Assembly: GCA_017554455.1 (NCBI GenBank)
Contig: JAFZIH010000021.1
Coordinates: 1-34,736, forward strand
DNA length: 34,736 nt
Direction: 5' to 3'
From: Clostridia bacterium
GTDB taxonomy: Bacteria; Bacillota; Clostridia; Christensenellales; CAG-138
Under the pieces are notes generated by a model, which saw only the letters and a program-made list of their open reading frames with translations, did no database searches and was not told where the DNA came from. Below, piece after piece: positions 6,613-13,566 of this stretch. The number at the start of each line of letters is the position of its first letter. Position 1 is the stretch's first letter. The translations under genes were made by a program, and so were the position numbers.

Positions 6613-6632
6613 GGGCGGCTTCAATGCCGCCC
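6613..6632. terminator. Convergent hairpin between the 75-aa gene and the integrase
   Basis: GGGCGGC-TTCAAT-GCCGCCC lies between two converging genes; T-rich on the plus side (ATTATCATTCTTTT), CCCTTT on the minus side. Confidence 0.55.
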
Positions 6633-6636
6633 ATTA

Positions 6637-7896
6637 TCATTCTTTTCTTGCCTTAATCTTCTTACCCGATTTCGTTTTTGTATTCGATAATACCGAATAT
6701 TTCTCGGCTTTCTCTTTTATATCGGACGCATACAGATTAGCATAATGTTGAACCATCTTATTTGACGATTGACCTAACATTTGCTGTAATGATACTATAT
6801 CGCCGCCGTCCATAATCCATTTTTTAGCATAAGTATGTCTAAATAAATGAATTGATGTTTTATTAACTCCTCGACTCTTATTATATGTAGCAATCGCGCG
6901 CTTTAATGCGTTATCTGTCATTTGATTTCCATACTGTGTAACAAATAGATATTCATCGTCTTTGGTATATCCATCTTCATCCGTTCTGAAAAGATATATA
7001 TACTCTCTAAGAATAGAAATCATCTTTTTAACAAGTGAAATTCTATTAACTTTTCCGTTCTTTTGAACATTGATATTAATATATCCTTCTTCTAAGTCCA
7101 CATCTCCGACCTTTATATTAATGATTGTTTGTATTCTATTTCCTGTAGCAAATAAATAGGCAACAATAACCCAATTTCTATACTCTGTGAAATCATCAGT
7201 TTTCGGTTTCTTTAATAGTTTCTCTTTTTCCTTTTCCGTATAACATTCTTTGATCGGCGCGGGTTTATCTTTGATTACAATTCGATACGGTTCAATCCAA
7301 CCGTTTTCCATACAGTAATACATAATCGCGCGGAAATCGCGTAAATAACTTGTTATAGTTTGTTCACTTACTTTTTCAAATACAGAAAGATACTTGATAA
7401 AATGCATTTGAATATCGTTAGTTTCCAATACTGCAATGGGTAATTGCCTACCTATATATTCTCTCGGATTTTCAATATTCGGGTATGCTTCTATAAATTT
7501 TTCTATATCGTTTTCATCTAATGTATCAAAAACAACAAATTCATATAATTTCTTGAATGTTTGTTTATAATGCTTAATAGTATATGCGCTATTACGGCGC
7601 GCAACCTGTTCATTAATAAATAATGTTTCTAATTGAAACATTTTAGTATTATGCTTTTCAATAAAATCGCGCCTTGTTCTATGGATAACGAATTTAGGGA
7701 TGTTTTTATAATCTCTGCTGTTTGCGTTTTCAATTATCTCTTTTGTTGATATGTCGGATGTAACAACAAATTCGGGGGAATATGTTGTTACTTGAATAGG
7801 ATTATTTATATCGGGTTCTTGCGGTATGTCTATTCTTGAAATTATATCGGGATTGTTCTTATTTACTACAACAAAAGAATTATCTTTTTTCTCCAT
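6637..7896 (-). CDS. int: Tyrosine recombinase / integrase
   Basis: Site-specific recombinase that would insert and excise the element at tRNA-Ser; 419 aa. The N-terminal part (to about 110) suits an arm-binding domain, followed by a SAM-like core-binding domain (about 120-215). The catalytic domain shows Arg in ATGNRIQT, Lys in the VQKNGK hairpin, His-x-x-Arg in HLFRHTYAK and the nucleophile in VQHYANLY. The second catalytic His is Gln here (LGQSS instead of LGHSS), a substitution seen in active relatives. Uses only standard codons and stops with TGA. It sits beside the right attachment site and reads inward; its promoter overlaps a candidate arm site, suggesting self-repression. Confidence 0.94.
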   Translation of the reverse strand: MEKKDNSFVVVNKNNPDIISRIDIPQEPDINNPIQVTTYSPEFVVTSDISTKEIIENANSRDYKNIPKFVIHRTRRDFIEKHNTKMFQLETLFINEQVARRNSAYTIKHYKQTFKKLYEFVVFDTLDENDIEKFIEAYPNIENPREYIGRQLPIAVLETNDIQMHFIKYLSVFEKVSEQTITSYLRDFRAIMYYCMENGWIEPYRIVIKDKPAPIKECYTEKEKEKLLKKPKTDDFTEYRNWVIVAYLFATGNRIQTIINIKVGDVDLEEGYININVQKNGKVNRISLVKKMISILREYIYLFRTDEDGYTKDDEYLFVTQYGNQMTDNALKRAIATYNKSRGVNKTSIHLFRHTYAKKWIMDGGDIVSLQQMLGQSSNKMVQHYANLYASDIKEKAEKYSVLSNTKTKSGKKIKARKE

Positions 7897-7922
7897 AGCA
7901 CAAAAAGCCCCTTTTTCTTTAT

Positions 7923-7951
7923 ATGATAATGCAAAGATACACGATTGTCAA
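7923..7951 (-). promoter_or_regulatory. Integrase promoter overlapping an arm-type site
   Basis: TTGACA (7946-7951), 17-bp spacer, TATCAT (7923-7928). The spacer contains the ACACGATT repeat at 7939-7946, so integrase bound there would block RNA polymerase. Confidence 0.7.
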
Positions 7952-7997
7952 CACTTTATAGCAACACGATTTCCGTTTTACAATAGTATACACGATT
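7939..7997. promoter_or_regulatory. Right-end integrase arm-type sites (three ACACGATT copies)
   Basis: ACACGATT at 7939-7946, ACACGATTTCC at 7964-7974 and ACACGATT at 7990-7997, all in the same orientation, about 25 bp apart. Confidence 0.5.
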
Positions 7998-8034
7998 ATG
8001 CATAATAGATATTGTATGCATTTCAAAAGCAAGA

Positions 8035-8059
8035 GAACCGCCCTATTTATGGGCGGTTC
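8035..8059. terminator. Hairpin just inside the right attachment site
   Basis: GAACCGCCC-TATTTAT-GGGCGGTTC, a perfect 9-bp stem. No long T-run. On the minus strand it would be met by transcripts entering from the stranded tRNA-Ser promoter at 8178-8206, so it may insulate the element. Confidence 0.45.
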
Positions 8060-8072
8060 AAGGTTATATAAT

Positions 8073-8089
8073 TTTGATATGGGCGGCGC
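8073..8089. repeat. 17-bp direct repeat, copy 2
   Basis: Identical to 5246-5262 (TTTGATATGGGCGGCGC). It lies between the hairpin and the right attachment core. Confidence 0.45.
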
Positions 8090-8111
8090 AAGATATTCAA
8101 TATACATAACT

Positions 8112-8157
8112 ACGATTTCCAGTCGTGCGCCTTAGACCAAGCTCAGCCATCTCTGCA
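8112..8157 (-). repeat. Right attachment site: orphan 5' half of tRNA-Ser
   Basis: 46 bp identical to 3236-3281, ending in the anticodon loop, so no functional tRNA can be made. It marks the far end of the element; chromosomal sequence resumes at 8158. Confidence 0.9.
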
Positions 8158-8177
8158 AGGCAATTTGGACCTTTGCT

Positions 8178-8206
8178 ATCTTACAACAGTTTGCAAAAAA
8201 AAGCAA
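8178..8206 (-). promoter_or_regulatory. Original tRNA-Ser promoter, separated from its gene by the element
   Basis: TTGCTT (8201-8206), 17-bp spacer, TAAGAT (8178-8183) on the minus strand, about 21 bp upstream of where the tRNA 5' end (8156) would be. After insertion it can transcribe only the orphan half-tRNA. Confidence 0.6.
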
Positions 8207-8246
8207 GATATATTTTCATTCACGCAAAAATATTTTGAAAAACCTC

Positions 8247-8274
8247 TTGCAATTTTATGAAAACCGTGTATAAT
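8247..8274 (+). promoter_or_regulatory. Promoter of tRNA-Ala
   Basis: TTGCAA (8247-8252), 16-bp spacer, TATAAT (8269-8274), 13 bp before the tRNA. Confidence 0.75.
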
Positions 8275-8287
8275 GTTTTCTGTTCGC

Positions 8288-8363
8288 GGGGCATTAGCAC
8301 AGTTGGTAGCGCGCAACGTTCGCAATGTTGAGGTCAGGAGTTCGAATCTCCTATGCTCCACCA
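8288..8363 (+). tRNA. tRNA-Ala(CGC)
   Basis: 76 nt including CCA. Acceptor GGGGCAT pairs with ATGCTCC and has the alanine identity pair G3-U70. The anticodon loop TTCGCAA gives CGC (reads GCG). T-arm CAGGAGTTCGAATCTCCT. Confidence 0.96.
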
Positions 8364-8366
8364 CAT

Positions 8367-8398
8367 GGGTTGCAATTTCGATTGCAACCCCATTTTTA
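8367..8398 (+). terminator. Terminator after tRNA-Ala
   Basis: GGGTTGCAAT-TTCG-ATTGCAACCC followed by CATTTTTAT. Confidence 0.8.
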
Positions 8399-8417
8399 TA
8401 CCGGGGAGGAGAATCTT

Positions 8418-8864
8418 ATGTTGACTTATATCACCCTGCGCGAGCGTCCCGAACTCGAACAAGCTGTCGCGGAATGGTTCCATTCGAAATGGGGCGTACC
8501 GGAAGGAGCGTATCTCGAATGTATGGACGAGTATCTCTCCGGAAAGACCGAATACGGCTGGTACCTGTGTCTCGACGGCACTGAGATCGTGGGCGGTCTC
8601 GGCGTGATCGAGAACGATTTCCACGACCGAAAGGATCTTTATCCGAACGTCTGCGCGGTCTATACCGAGGAAGACTATCGCAAGCAAGGCATCGCGGGCG
8701 CGCTTCTGAACATGGCGGTCGAAGACCTTCGCGCGCACGGCGTCTCCCCCGTCTATCTCGTCACCGACCACACTGGCTTTTATGAGCGCTACGGATGGGA
8801 ATTTCTCTGCATGGTGCAGGGCGACGGCGAACCGGACATGACAAGGATGTATATTCACCGGTGA
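8418..8864 (+). CDS. GNAT-family N-acetyltransferase
   Basis: Predicted acetyl-CoA-dependent acyltransferase of 148 aa; substrate unknown. The acetyl-CoA loop is visible as YRKQGIAGALL (motif A, near residues 93-103) after VCAVYTEED. The C-terminal YLVTDHTGFYERYGWEF is the usual motif B region. The ATG at 8418 follows GGGGAGGAG at 6 nt; the frame remains open upstream through tRNA-Ala but that is not coding. It ends directly against an array of small hairpins and a shared bidirectional terminator. Confidence 0.87.
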   Translation: MLTYITLRERPELEQAVAEWFHSKWGVPEGAYLECMDEYLSGKTEYGWYLCLDGTEIVGGLGVIENDFHDRKDLYPNVCAVYTEEDYRKQGIAGALLNMAVEDLRAHGVSPVYLVTDHTGFYERYGWEFLCMVQGDGEPDMTRMYIHR

Positions 8865-8955
8865 TGCAGCAAAGCTGCAATTCATGCCGCAGGCAATTCA
8901 CGGCGAAGCCAATTCATGCGCCCGAAGGCGCAATTCATGATCGAAGATCAATTCA
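8865..8955. repeat. Hairpin array with ATTCA linkers (five units)
   Basis: Five short palindromes separated by the constant linker ATTCA: TGCAGC-AAA-GCTGCA, TGCC-GCA-GGCA, CGGC-GAA-GCCA, TGCGCC-CGAA-GGCGCA and TGATC-GAA-GATCA. Stems differ while linker and loop style are kept. The array begins at the base after the GNAT stop codon and ends 7 bp before a terminator, so it lies in the 3' UTR. No spacer/repeat structure of a CRISPR array. Confidence 0.75.
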
Positions 8956-8962
8956 TCAAAAC

Positions 8963-8988
8963 GAACCACCGGAGTTTTCCGGTGGTTC
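8963..8988. terminator. Bidirectional terminator between GNAT and pepF
   Basis: GAACCACCGGA-GTTT-TCCGGTGGTTC, an 11-bp stem between converging genes, with T-rich flanks on both strands. Confidence 0.8.
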
Positions 8989-9005
8989 TTGCATTTTGAA
9001 TCCTA

Positions 9006-10817
9006 TTACAGCGTGATCCCGTCGATCTCCTCAGTGAGTTTGATGATCTCCTCGATCACGGAGCCGATATAGTCGATCGTCGCGTTCAGCGGACCGTCCG
9101 TGTTGATATCGATACCCGCAAGCTTCGCCATCTCCGCCGGAGGTACCGAGCCGCCCGCCGCAAGGAAGCGTTTCCAGTCGTTGACGGCGGGTTCGCCTTC
9201 CGCGCGGATGCGCAGCATCGCCTGCGTCGCGACGGTCAGTCCCGCGCTGTATGTGTACGGATACAGGCCCATGTAATAGTGCGGCTGCCGCATCCACGTA
9301 AGCTCCGCGCCCTCCGGGATCTCGACTGCGTCGCCCCAGAACAGCTCGAGGTTTTTGCGGAAGATGTCGCTCAAGATGTCCGCGTTCACGCTGCCGCCCT
9401 CGTCGATGATCTTATAGACCTCGCGCTGATACCACGCCTCACGGAGATGCGTGACGAAGTTATGGTAGTACGTGTTGCTGATCATGCTCGAAAGCACCCA
9501 GCGGCGGAAACGCTTGTCGTCGCTCGTGTTTGCGAGATAATTCGCAAGCAGCAGCTCGTTCATGGTCGACGGCGCCTCGACGAGATACATGGACGGATCG
9601 CAGTCGAAACAGGACTGCGCGGCGTCGCTGTACATGCTCTGCCCCGCGTGTCCGAGCTCGTGCGCGACCGTGAACACGTCCGACATGCGGTCGTTCCAGT
9701 TCAGAAGAATGAACGAATTCCGGCGATACAGCCCGGAGCAGAAGCCGCCCGTGGACTTGCCTTCGTTTTTCGCAAAGTCGATCCAGCGCTCGCGGTAGGC
9801 GCGGTCGATCATGCCGACGTAATCCCCGCCGAGGATCGAAAGCGCGTCGCGCACGTATTTGTGCGATTCCGCGATCGTGACCTTCGGATCGTATTCCGGA
9901 TCCACCGCGATCTTGAGGTCGCCGAACGTCATCTTTTCAAGCCCGTACTTCTTCTGCAGCAGCTTGGCGTAGCGGCGCATATGCGGTGCAAGCCGCTCGG
10001 TGATCACGTCGATCTGACGGTCGTACATCTCGCGCGTGACCTTCTGTTCGAACAGCAGATAGTCGAACACGTCCTTATAGCCGCGCAGCTCCGACATGAC
10101 CTTTTCCTGCGTGACACAGGCGTTGTATGCCGTCGCGGTCGTGTTCTCGTACTTTTTCAGCGTATCGTAGAACGCGCGGAACGCGGCGCGGCGCACCGGC
10201 GTATTCGCTTCCAGCTCGTAATCGTCCTCATACAGCGAATAGCCGAGCGTGTACTCCTTGCCGTCGACGGTGAACGGATCAAACGCGATATCCGCAAGCT
10301 TCAGTGTGTTGTAGACCTCGTACGGGACCTCGAACGAACGGTCCAGCGACGCGAGCACCTTTTCCGTTTCCGGGGACAGCATGTGCTTCTTCTTCGCGAT
10401 CAGATCCTGAAGATATATGCGGCAGCCCTTTGCGAGCGTGACCGCCTTTTCGAGCTCCTCCATCGGCGCAAGCAGGATCTCGCTGTCGACAAACGCCGTA
10501 TCGCTGTACAAGCGCGTCATCACGTCGCCCACCTTTTCGTAACGCTCACGCAGCTTGTTGTCGGTATAGTCCGCTTCGACCGCAAGACCCGAATACTGCC
10601 AGATGCACGAGCTGATCGGCAGGTTCTTTTCGTATTCGTCAAGACAGGCGACGATCTTTTCCGCCGTGGTCAGCTTTCCCTGATACGTTTCGACGAATGT
10701 TTTGGTGTCCGCCTTCAGCTTTTCAAGCGCGTCCCACATCTGCTGTTCTTCCGCGTAGATCAGCGAAAGATCCCACGTCTCGTTCACCGGAACGTCTTTC
10801 CGTGCCATTAAACCCAT
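9006..10817 (-). CDS. pepF: Oligoendopeptidase F, M3B zinc peptidase
   Basis: Cytoplasmic zinc metallopeptidase that cleaves oligopeptides; 603 aa, the usual size. The active-site HEXXH is visible as VAHELGHAGQSMY near residue 385, followed by the third ligand region EAPSTMNELLL about 25 residues later. The substrate-binding HYYMGLYPYTYSAGL near the C-terminus is characteristic of M3B. The start at 10817 has AGAGG 5 nt upstream; an ATG three codons later (MARKDVPV) is possible. Monocistronic, with its own promoter and the shared terminator at 8963-8988. Confidence 0.95.
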   Translation of the reverse strand: MGLMARKDVPVNETWDLSLIYAEEQQMWDALEKLKADTKTFVETYQGKLTTAEKIVACLDEYEKNLPISSCIWQYSGLAVEADYTDNKLRERYEKVGDVMTRLYSDTAFVDSEILLAPMEELEKAVTLAKGCRIYLQDLIAKKKHMLSPETEKVLASLDRSFEVPYEVYNTLKLADIAFDPFTVDGKEYTLGYSLYEDDYELEANTPVRRAAFRAFYDTLKKYENTTATAYNACVTQEKVMSELRGYKDVFDYLLFEQKVTREMYDRQIDVITERLAPHMRRYAKLLQKKYGLEKMTFGDLKIAVDPEYDPKVTIAESHKYVRDALSILGGDYVGMIDRAYRERWIDFAKNEGKSTGGFCSGLYRRNSFILLNWNDRMSDVFTVAHELGHAGQSMYSDAAQSCFDCDPSMYLVEAPSTMNELLLANYLANTSDDKRFRRWVLSSMISNTYYHNFVTHLREAWYQREVYKIIDEGGSVNADILSDIFRKNLELFWGDAVEIPEGAELTWMRQPHYYMGLYPYTYSAGLTVATQAMLRIRAEGEPAVNDWKRFLAAGGSVPPAEMAKLAGIDINTDGPLNATIDYIGSVIEEIIKLTEEIDGITL

Positions 10818-10856
10818 ATCTTCCTCTTTCCGCCGTTCGGCCTTTATTTCGGAATC

Positions 10857-10885
10857 ATCATAACATACAATCCATGCTTACGCAA
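10857..10885 (-). promoter_or_regulatory. Promoter of pepF
   Basis: TTGCGT (10880-10885), 17-bp spacer, TATGAT (10857-10862). Confidence 0.6.
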
Positions 10886-10906
10886 TGTTTCCGCACCATT
10901 TGTACA

Positions 10907-10937
10907 TAAAAAACAGCGCAGCATATCGCTGCGCTGT
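10907..10937 (-). terminator. Terminator of the rplU-prp-rpmA operon
   Basis: Minus strand ACAGCGCAGC-GATAT-GCTGCGCTGT followed by TTTTTT. Confidence 0.85.
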
Positions 10938-10952
10938 TCTGTGTTTTGGTAC

Positions 10953-11246
10953 TTATGCTTCGGCGACTTCTTCGGCGTAGACGCTCACGGTCTTCTTGCC
11001 CGCGTGGCGGACCTCGAAGCGAACGATGCCGTCGATCTTCGCGAACAGCGTATCATCCTTGCCGATGCCGACGTTGGTGCCGGGATGGAAGTGCGTGCCG
11101 CGCTGGCGAACGAGGATGTTGCCAGCGAGAACGAACTGACCGTCCGCACGCTTCGGTCCGAGACGCTTCGATTCGCTGTCTCTGCCGTTACGGGAGGAAC
11201 CGACGCCCTTTTTATGTGCAAAAAGCTGCAGATTCATCTGAAACAT
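10953..11246 (-). CDS. rpmA: 50S ribosomal protein L27
   Basis: Structural protein near the peptidyl-transferase centre; 97 aa. It begins [14 protein letters not shown]: the N-terminal extension ending LFA is the cleavage site of the Prp protease in Firmicutes, giving mature HKKG. Conserved [14 protein letters not shown] and [13 protein letters not shown] follow. GGAGG lies 8 nt before the ATG. It is last in the operon and starts 3 nt after the prp stop, in the same frame. Confidence 0.98.
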   Translation of the reverse strand: MFQMNLQLFAHKKGVGSSRNGRDSESKRLGPKRADGQFVLAGNILVRQRGTHFHPGTNVGIGKDDTLFAKIDGIVRFEVRHAGKKTVSVYAEEVAEA

Positions 11247-11249
11247 GAT

Positions 11250-11579
11250 CTAAACCTCCTTGTTCCGAAATTTGAGGGTCTTCGGATACGACGCCTGAAT
11301 GCTCCTGAGTCCCGCGATCATCGTATTCATCACGATGCCCGCGCGCCGGATCTCATCCGGATCCGCATCCTTACTGAGGATACAGGTCGTTTCGCCTTCT
11401 TCGATCGAAACGCCTGCGGAGATGTTGCATACCTCTGTGATCCCGAGGATCGCCGTCTGCACGATCGCGGAAACCGCTGCGCAAACGAGGTCTTCCCCGT
11501 ACTCACCCATATTCGCGTGCCCCGATACTTTGAACCCGACGGGCTCTCCGTTTTCACGGGTCACGGTCACGGTGATCAT
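11250..11579 (-). CDS. prp: Ribosomal-processing cysteine protease Prp
   Basis: Removes the N-terminal extension of L27. 109 aa with the conserved catalytic His in SGHAN (about residue 21) and Cys in DLVCAAVS (about residue 33). It lies between rplU and rpmA, the standard place. It is the only one of 28 chromosomal genes I checked that ends with TAG; that TAG is in frame with rpmA two codons later, so read-through would fuse Prp to L27. Confidence 0.95.
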   Translation of the reverse strand: MITVTVTRENGEPVGFKVSGHANMGEYGEDLVCAAVSAIVQTAILGITEVCNISAGVSIEEGETTCILSKDADPDEIRRAGIVMNTMIAGLRSIQASYPKTLKFRNKEV

Positions 11580-11582
11580 GGA

Positions 11583-11888
11583 TCAGCCGATCGCGGTGAT
11601 CTCAACCTTGGTGAACGGTTGACGATGGCCGCGCTTCTTGCGGATGTTCTTCTTGGGCTTATACTTGAAGACGATGACCTTCTTGCCCTTGCCATGCTCG
11701 AGAACCTTTGCGGTTGCCTTAACGCCTTCCACGACGGGCTTGCCGACCGTGACATTTTCGCCGTCCGCGACGAGCAGAACATCCATGGTGACTTCGGTGC
11801 CGACTTCTGCGTCGAGCTTCTCAACGAGGACCTCGTCGCCGACTTCGACCTTATACTGTTTACCACCGGTCTGAATGATTGCGTACAT
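11583..11888 (-). CDS. rplU: 50S ribosomal protein L21
   Basis: 101 aa 23S rRNA-binding protein. It begins [18 protein letters not shown] and contains [22 protein letters not shown], the conserved rRNA-binding C-terminal region. GGAGG lies upstream of the ATG. First gene of the operon, preceded by a leader with hairpins and a good promoter. Stop TGA, 3 bp before prp. Confidence 0.98.
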   Translation of the reverse strand: MYAIIQTGGKQYKVEVGDEVLVEKLDAEVGTEVTMDVLLVADGENVTVGKPVVEGVKATAKVLEHGKGKKVIVFKYKPKKNIRKKRGHRQPFTKVEITAIG

Positions 11889-11977
11889 TGCTTTGTGCTT
11901 CCTCCTTCTTCCCAGACTCGCTCAAATTCGGTGGCGTCCTTAAGGACGCACTTAAATACCGCTCCGAAGCGGCTCAC
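11889..11977 (-). promoter_or_regulatory. Putative L21 leader (autoregulatory 5' UTR)
   Basis: Between the promoter and rplU two hairpins are visible on the minus strand: CCGCT-TCGG-AGCGG and GCGTCC-TTAA-GGACGC. Firmicutes rplU operons often carry an L21-binding leader here; the match to that RNA family is inferred from position and layout only. Confidence 0.5.
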
Positions 11978-11983
11978 CGCATG

Positions 11984-12012
11984 ACTATAACACACGGAAA
12001 TCCCTTTGTCAA
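11984..12012 (-). promoter_or_regulatory. Promoter of rplU-prp-rpmA
   Basis: TTGACA (12007-12012), 17-bp spacer, TATAGT (11984-11989). The -35 box overlaps the stop codon of the upstream glycosyltransferase gene. Confidence 0.8.
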
Positions 12013-13553
12013 CTGATTTTTTCAGATTTTTCGGGGATTTTTTCAGGTTTCACTTCGTCCACTCTGAGTCGGGAAAGAAACGCCATCCCGTCCGTCGACA
12101 CGATCAAAAGGAAAGGCGCAATGTGCACGAGATACCTTGCATTGCATTCCCAGATCAGAAGGAACACGAGAAGTCCGAACACCGAGATCCGCATTGCGGA
12201 AACAACGTCGCCCTCCGGTCTTCGGAACATCCCGATCCCCGAGATCATGACGCCGAACAGAAGCATCAGGTGCACGGTCTGCAGATACATATAAACATAT
12301 CGGAATGACTTGCCCTTTTGCGTGAAGTACTCCCGGAATACGCCGTCTTCCGCCGGTTCTCTGCCGAGATAATACGTCCCGCTCATCGTGCCGTCGCCCC
12401 ATGTGTGCATCATTTTTGTCACGAACACATGCTTGACGGTCCCGGCAAAGCCGCGCTCCTCGAGGAGCTCCTTTGTCTTTTCGACGACGGCGGTTTTTCG
12501 TTCCTCCATCGTATCGAAGGACGCCGTGTATTTCACCATCTTCGCATCGTAGCCGCCGTTTTCTCCGAGGGACATCATCACCCAATGCAGATACGGAAAC
12601 TGGGACTTGTCATACTCCTCTTCGGTAATATGCATCGTCCTGTCGATCCCGAGCTGCAGGGCAAAAGCGGTCAGTACAAGCGCCGCGGTCCCCGAAAGAA
12701 CGAACAGCCATCTCAGCTTCTGCCGGTCAAGCAGCAGAACGACGATCCCGATCGCGATGAAGATAAACACGATGCTCATCTTGATCTTCATGCCGATCGC
12801 ACAGACTATGCCCATAATGCAGAACAGAACAATGTTCCGAACCGTTTTGCCGCTTTTGAGGAACGTGTACAGCAGCAGCGGCAGCACAATGAAGGGCAGT
12901 CCCAGCGTATCCGTGTAATAGATCGGGGAATACAGCCAGAGCGGCGTATAAAGCAGCAGGAACGTTCCGGCAGCGAACGCAAAATGCGTTCCGCGGCTGC
13001 GTTTCAAGGCGCAGAAGGACAGAATGACCGCCGTGAGGATCGCGGCGCAGTTCAAGGCAATCGCCCACTGATTCAGTACTTCTCCCGAGGCGTTCGGCGC
13101 TGTCCGCAGCACAAATCTGAACAGCAAAGACAGGAGCAGATATATAAACTGATTGTTCTTGTACTTTGCATAGTAGCTTAGATTGATATCCTGATTGCCG
13201 CCTGCTTTTTTCGCGGCGTCGATCTGAATACGCGTAAAGTCCCACGTGTCGACGCCGAAGGTCTGCCGCATGCGGTATGAAAAGTACAGCATACCGAAGA
13301 GCGTCACGATGCAGGCAAACGCAAACAGCGTGACCAGTATACGCGCAGGGATGCGGTGATAGATCCTGTCCGCTTTTTTGAAGATGAGCAGAAGGACCGC
13401 CGTCAAGGCAGGCGCCAATGCGATCGGCAAATAATACTGTCTCTGCGCGGATTGCACGACGGCAAGCATCAGCGCCCAGAAAAACAGCATGACAAACAGG
13501 ATCGCAAAGATGCGGAGCAAAACTGCGGAAACGGTCCCTTGCTTCGTCTTCAT
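12009..13553 (-). CDS. Polytopic membrane protein, GT-C type glycosyltransferase-like
   Basis: 514 aa with roughly 12 hydrophobic segments. A long extracytoplasmic loop follows the second or third segment, and a soluble loop (about 310-440) precedes the last membrane helices. The arrangement resembles GT-C/PMT-like lipid-linked sugar transferases, but no catalytic DD/DE motif is certain, so donor and acceptor are unknown. The ATG at 13553 follows GAGGGG at 6 nt; the frame extends upstream into rng but that part is not coding. Starts 13 bp after the rng stop, so it belongs to the rng operon. Confidence 0.7.
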   Translation of the reverse strand: MKTKQGTVSAVLLRIFAILFVMLFFWALMLAVVQSAQRQYYLPIALAPALTAVLLLIFKKADRIYHRIPARILVTLFAFACIVTLFGMLYFSYRMRQTFGVDTWDFTRIQIDAAKKAGGNQDINLSYYAKYKNNQFIYLLLSLLFRFVLRTAPNASGEVLNQWAIALNCAAILTAVILSFCALKRSRGTHFAFAAGTFLLLYTPLWLYSPIYYTDTLGLPFIVLPLLLYTFLKSGKTVRNIVLFCIMGIVCAIGMKIKMSIVFIFIAIGIVVLLLDRQKLRWLFVLSGTAALVLTAFALQLGIDRTMHITEEEYDKSQFPYLHWVMMSLGENGGYDAKMVKYTASFDTMEERKTAVVEKTKELLEERGFAGTVKHVFVTKMMHTWGDGTMSGTYYLGREPAEDGVFREYFTQKGKSFRYVYMYLQTVHLMLLFGVMISGIGMFRRPEGDVVSAMRISVFGLLVFLLIWECNARYLVHIAPFLLIVSTDGMAFLSRLRVDEVKPEKIPEKSEKIS

Positions 13554-13566
13554 AAAAGTCCCCTCT

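Larger units (their letters stand above)
3282..8157. mobile_element. Integrated element in tRNA-Ser (4,876 bp), partly TAG-recoded
   Basis: A visibly AT-rich island in a GC-rich chromosome, bounded by 46-bp direct repeats of the tRNA-Ser 5' half. Contents from left: promoter, serine recombinase, a three-gene TAG-interrupted operon, a 75-aa plus-strand gene, and a tyrosine integrase next to the right attachment site. Repeats of ACACGATT near both ends look like integrase arm sites. No capsid, tail, lysis, conjugation or replication-initiator gene is recognisable. This suggests a minimal satellite or integrative genetic island rather than a full prophage or ICE. Confidence 0.92.

Noticed and set aside
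3282-8157. A suppressor tRNA (CUA anticodon) inside the element
   Set aside because: I looked on both strands for T-arm (GTTCRA) and matching acceptor/anticodon arms. The few GTTCA/TTCGA-like hits fall in genes or lack stems. A covariance search could still find a degenerate one.
8865-8955. CRISPR array
   Set aside because: The constant part is only 5 nt, the variable parts are palindromes, and no cas genes are present.
10953-11579. A genuine Prp-L27 fusion gene
   Set aside because: The Prp domain ends at its normal length before the TAG, and rpmA has its own GGAGG and ATG. The separate-gene reading is the default; read-through is only noted as a possibility.
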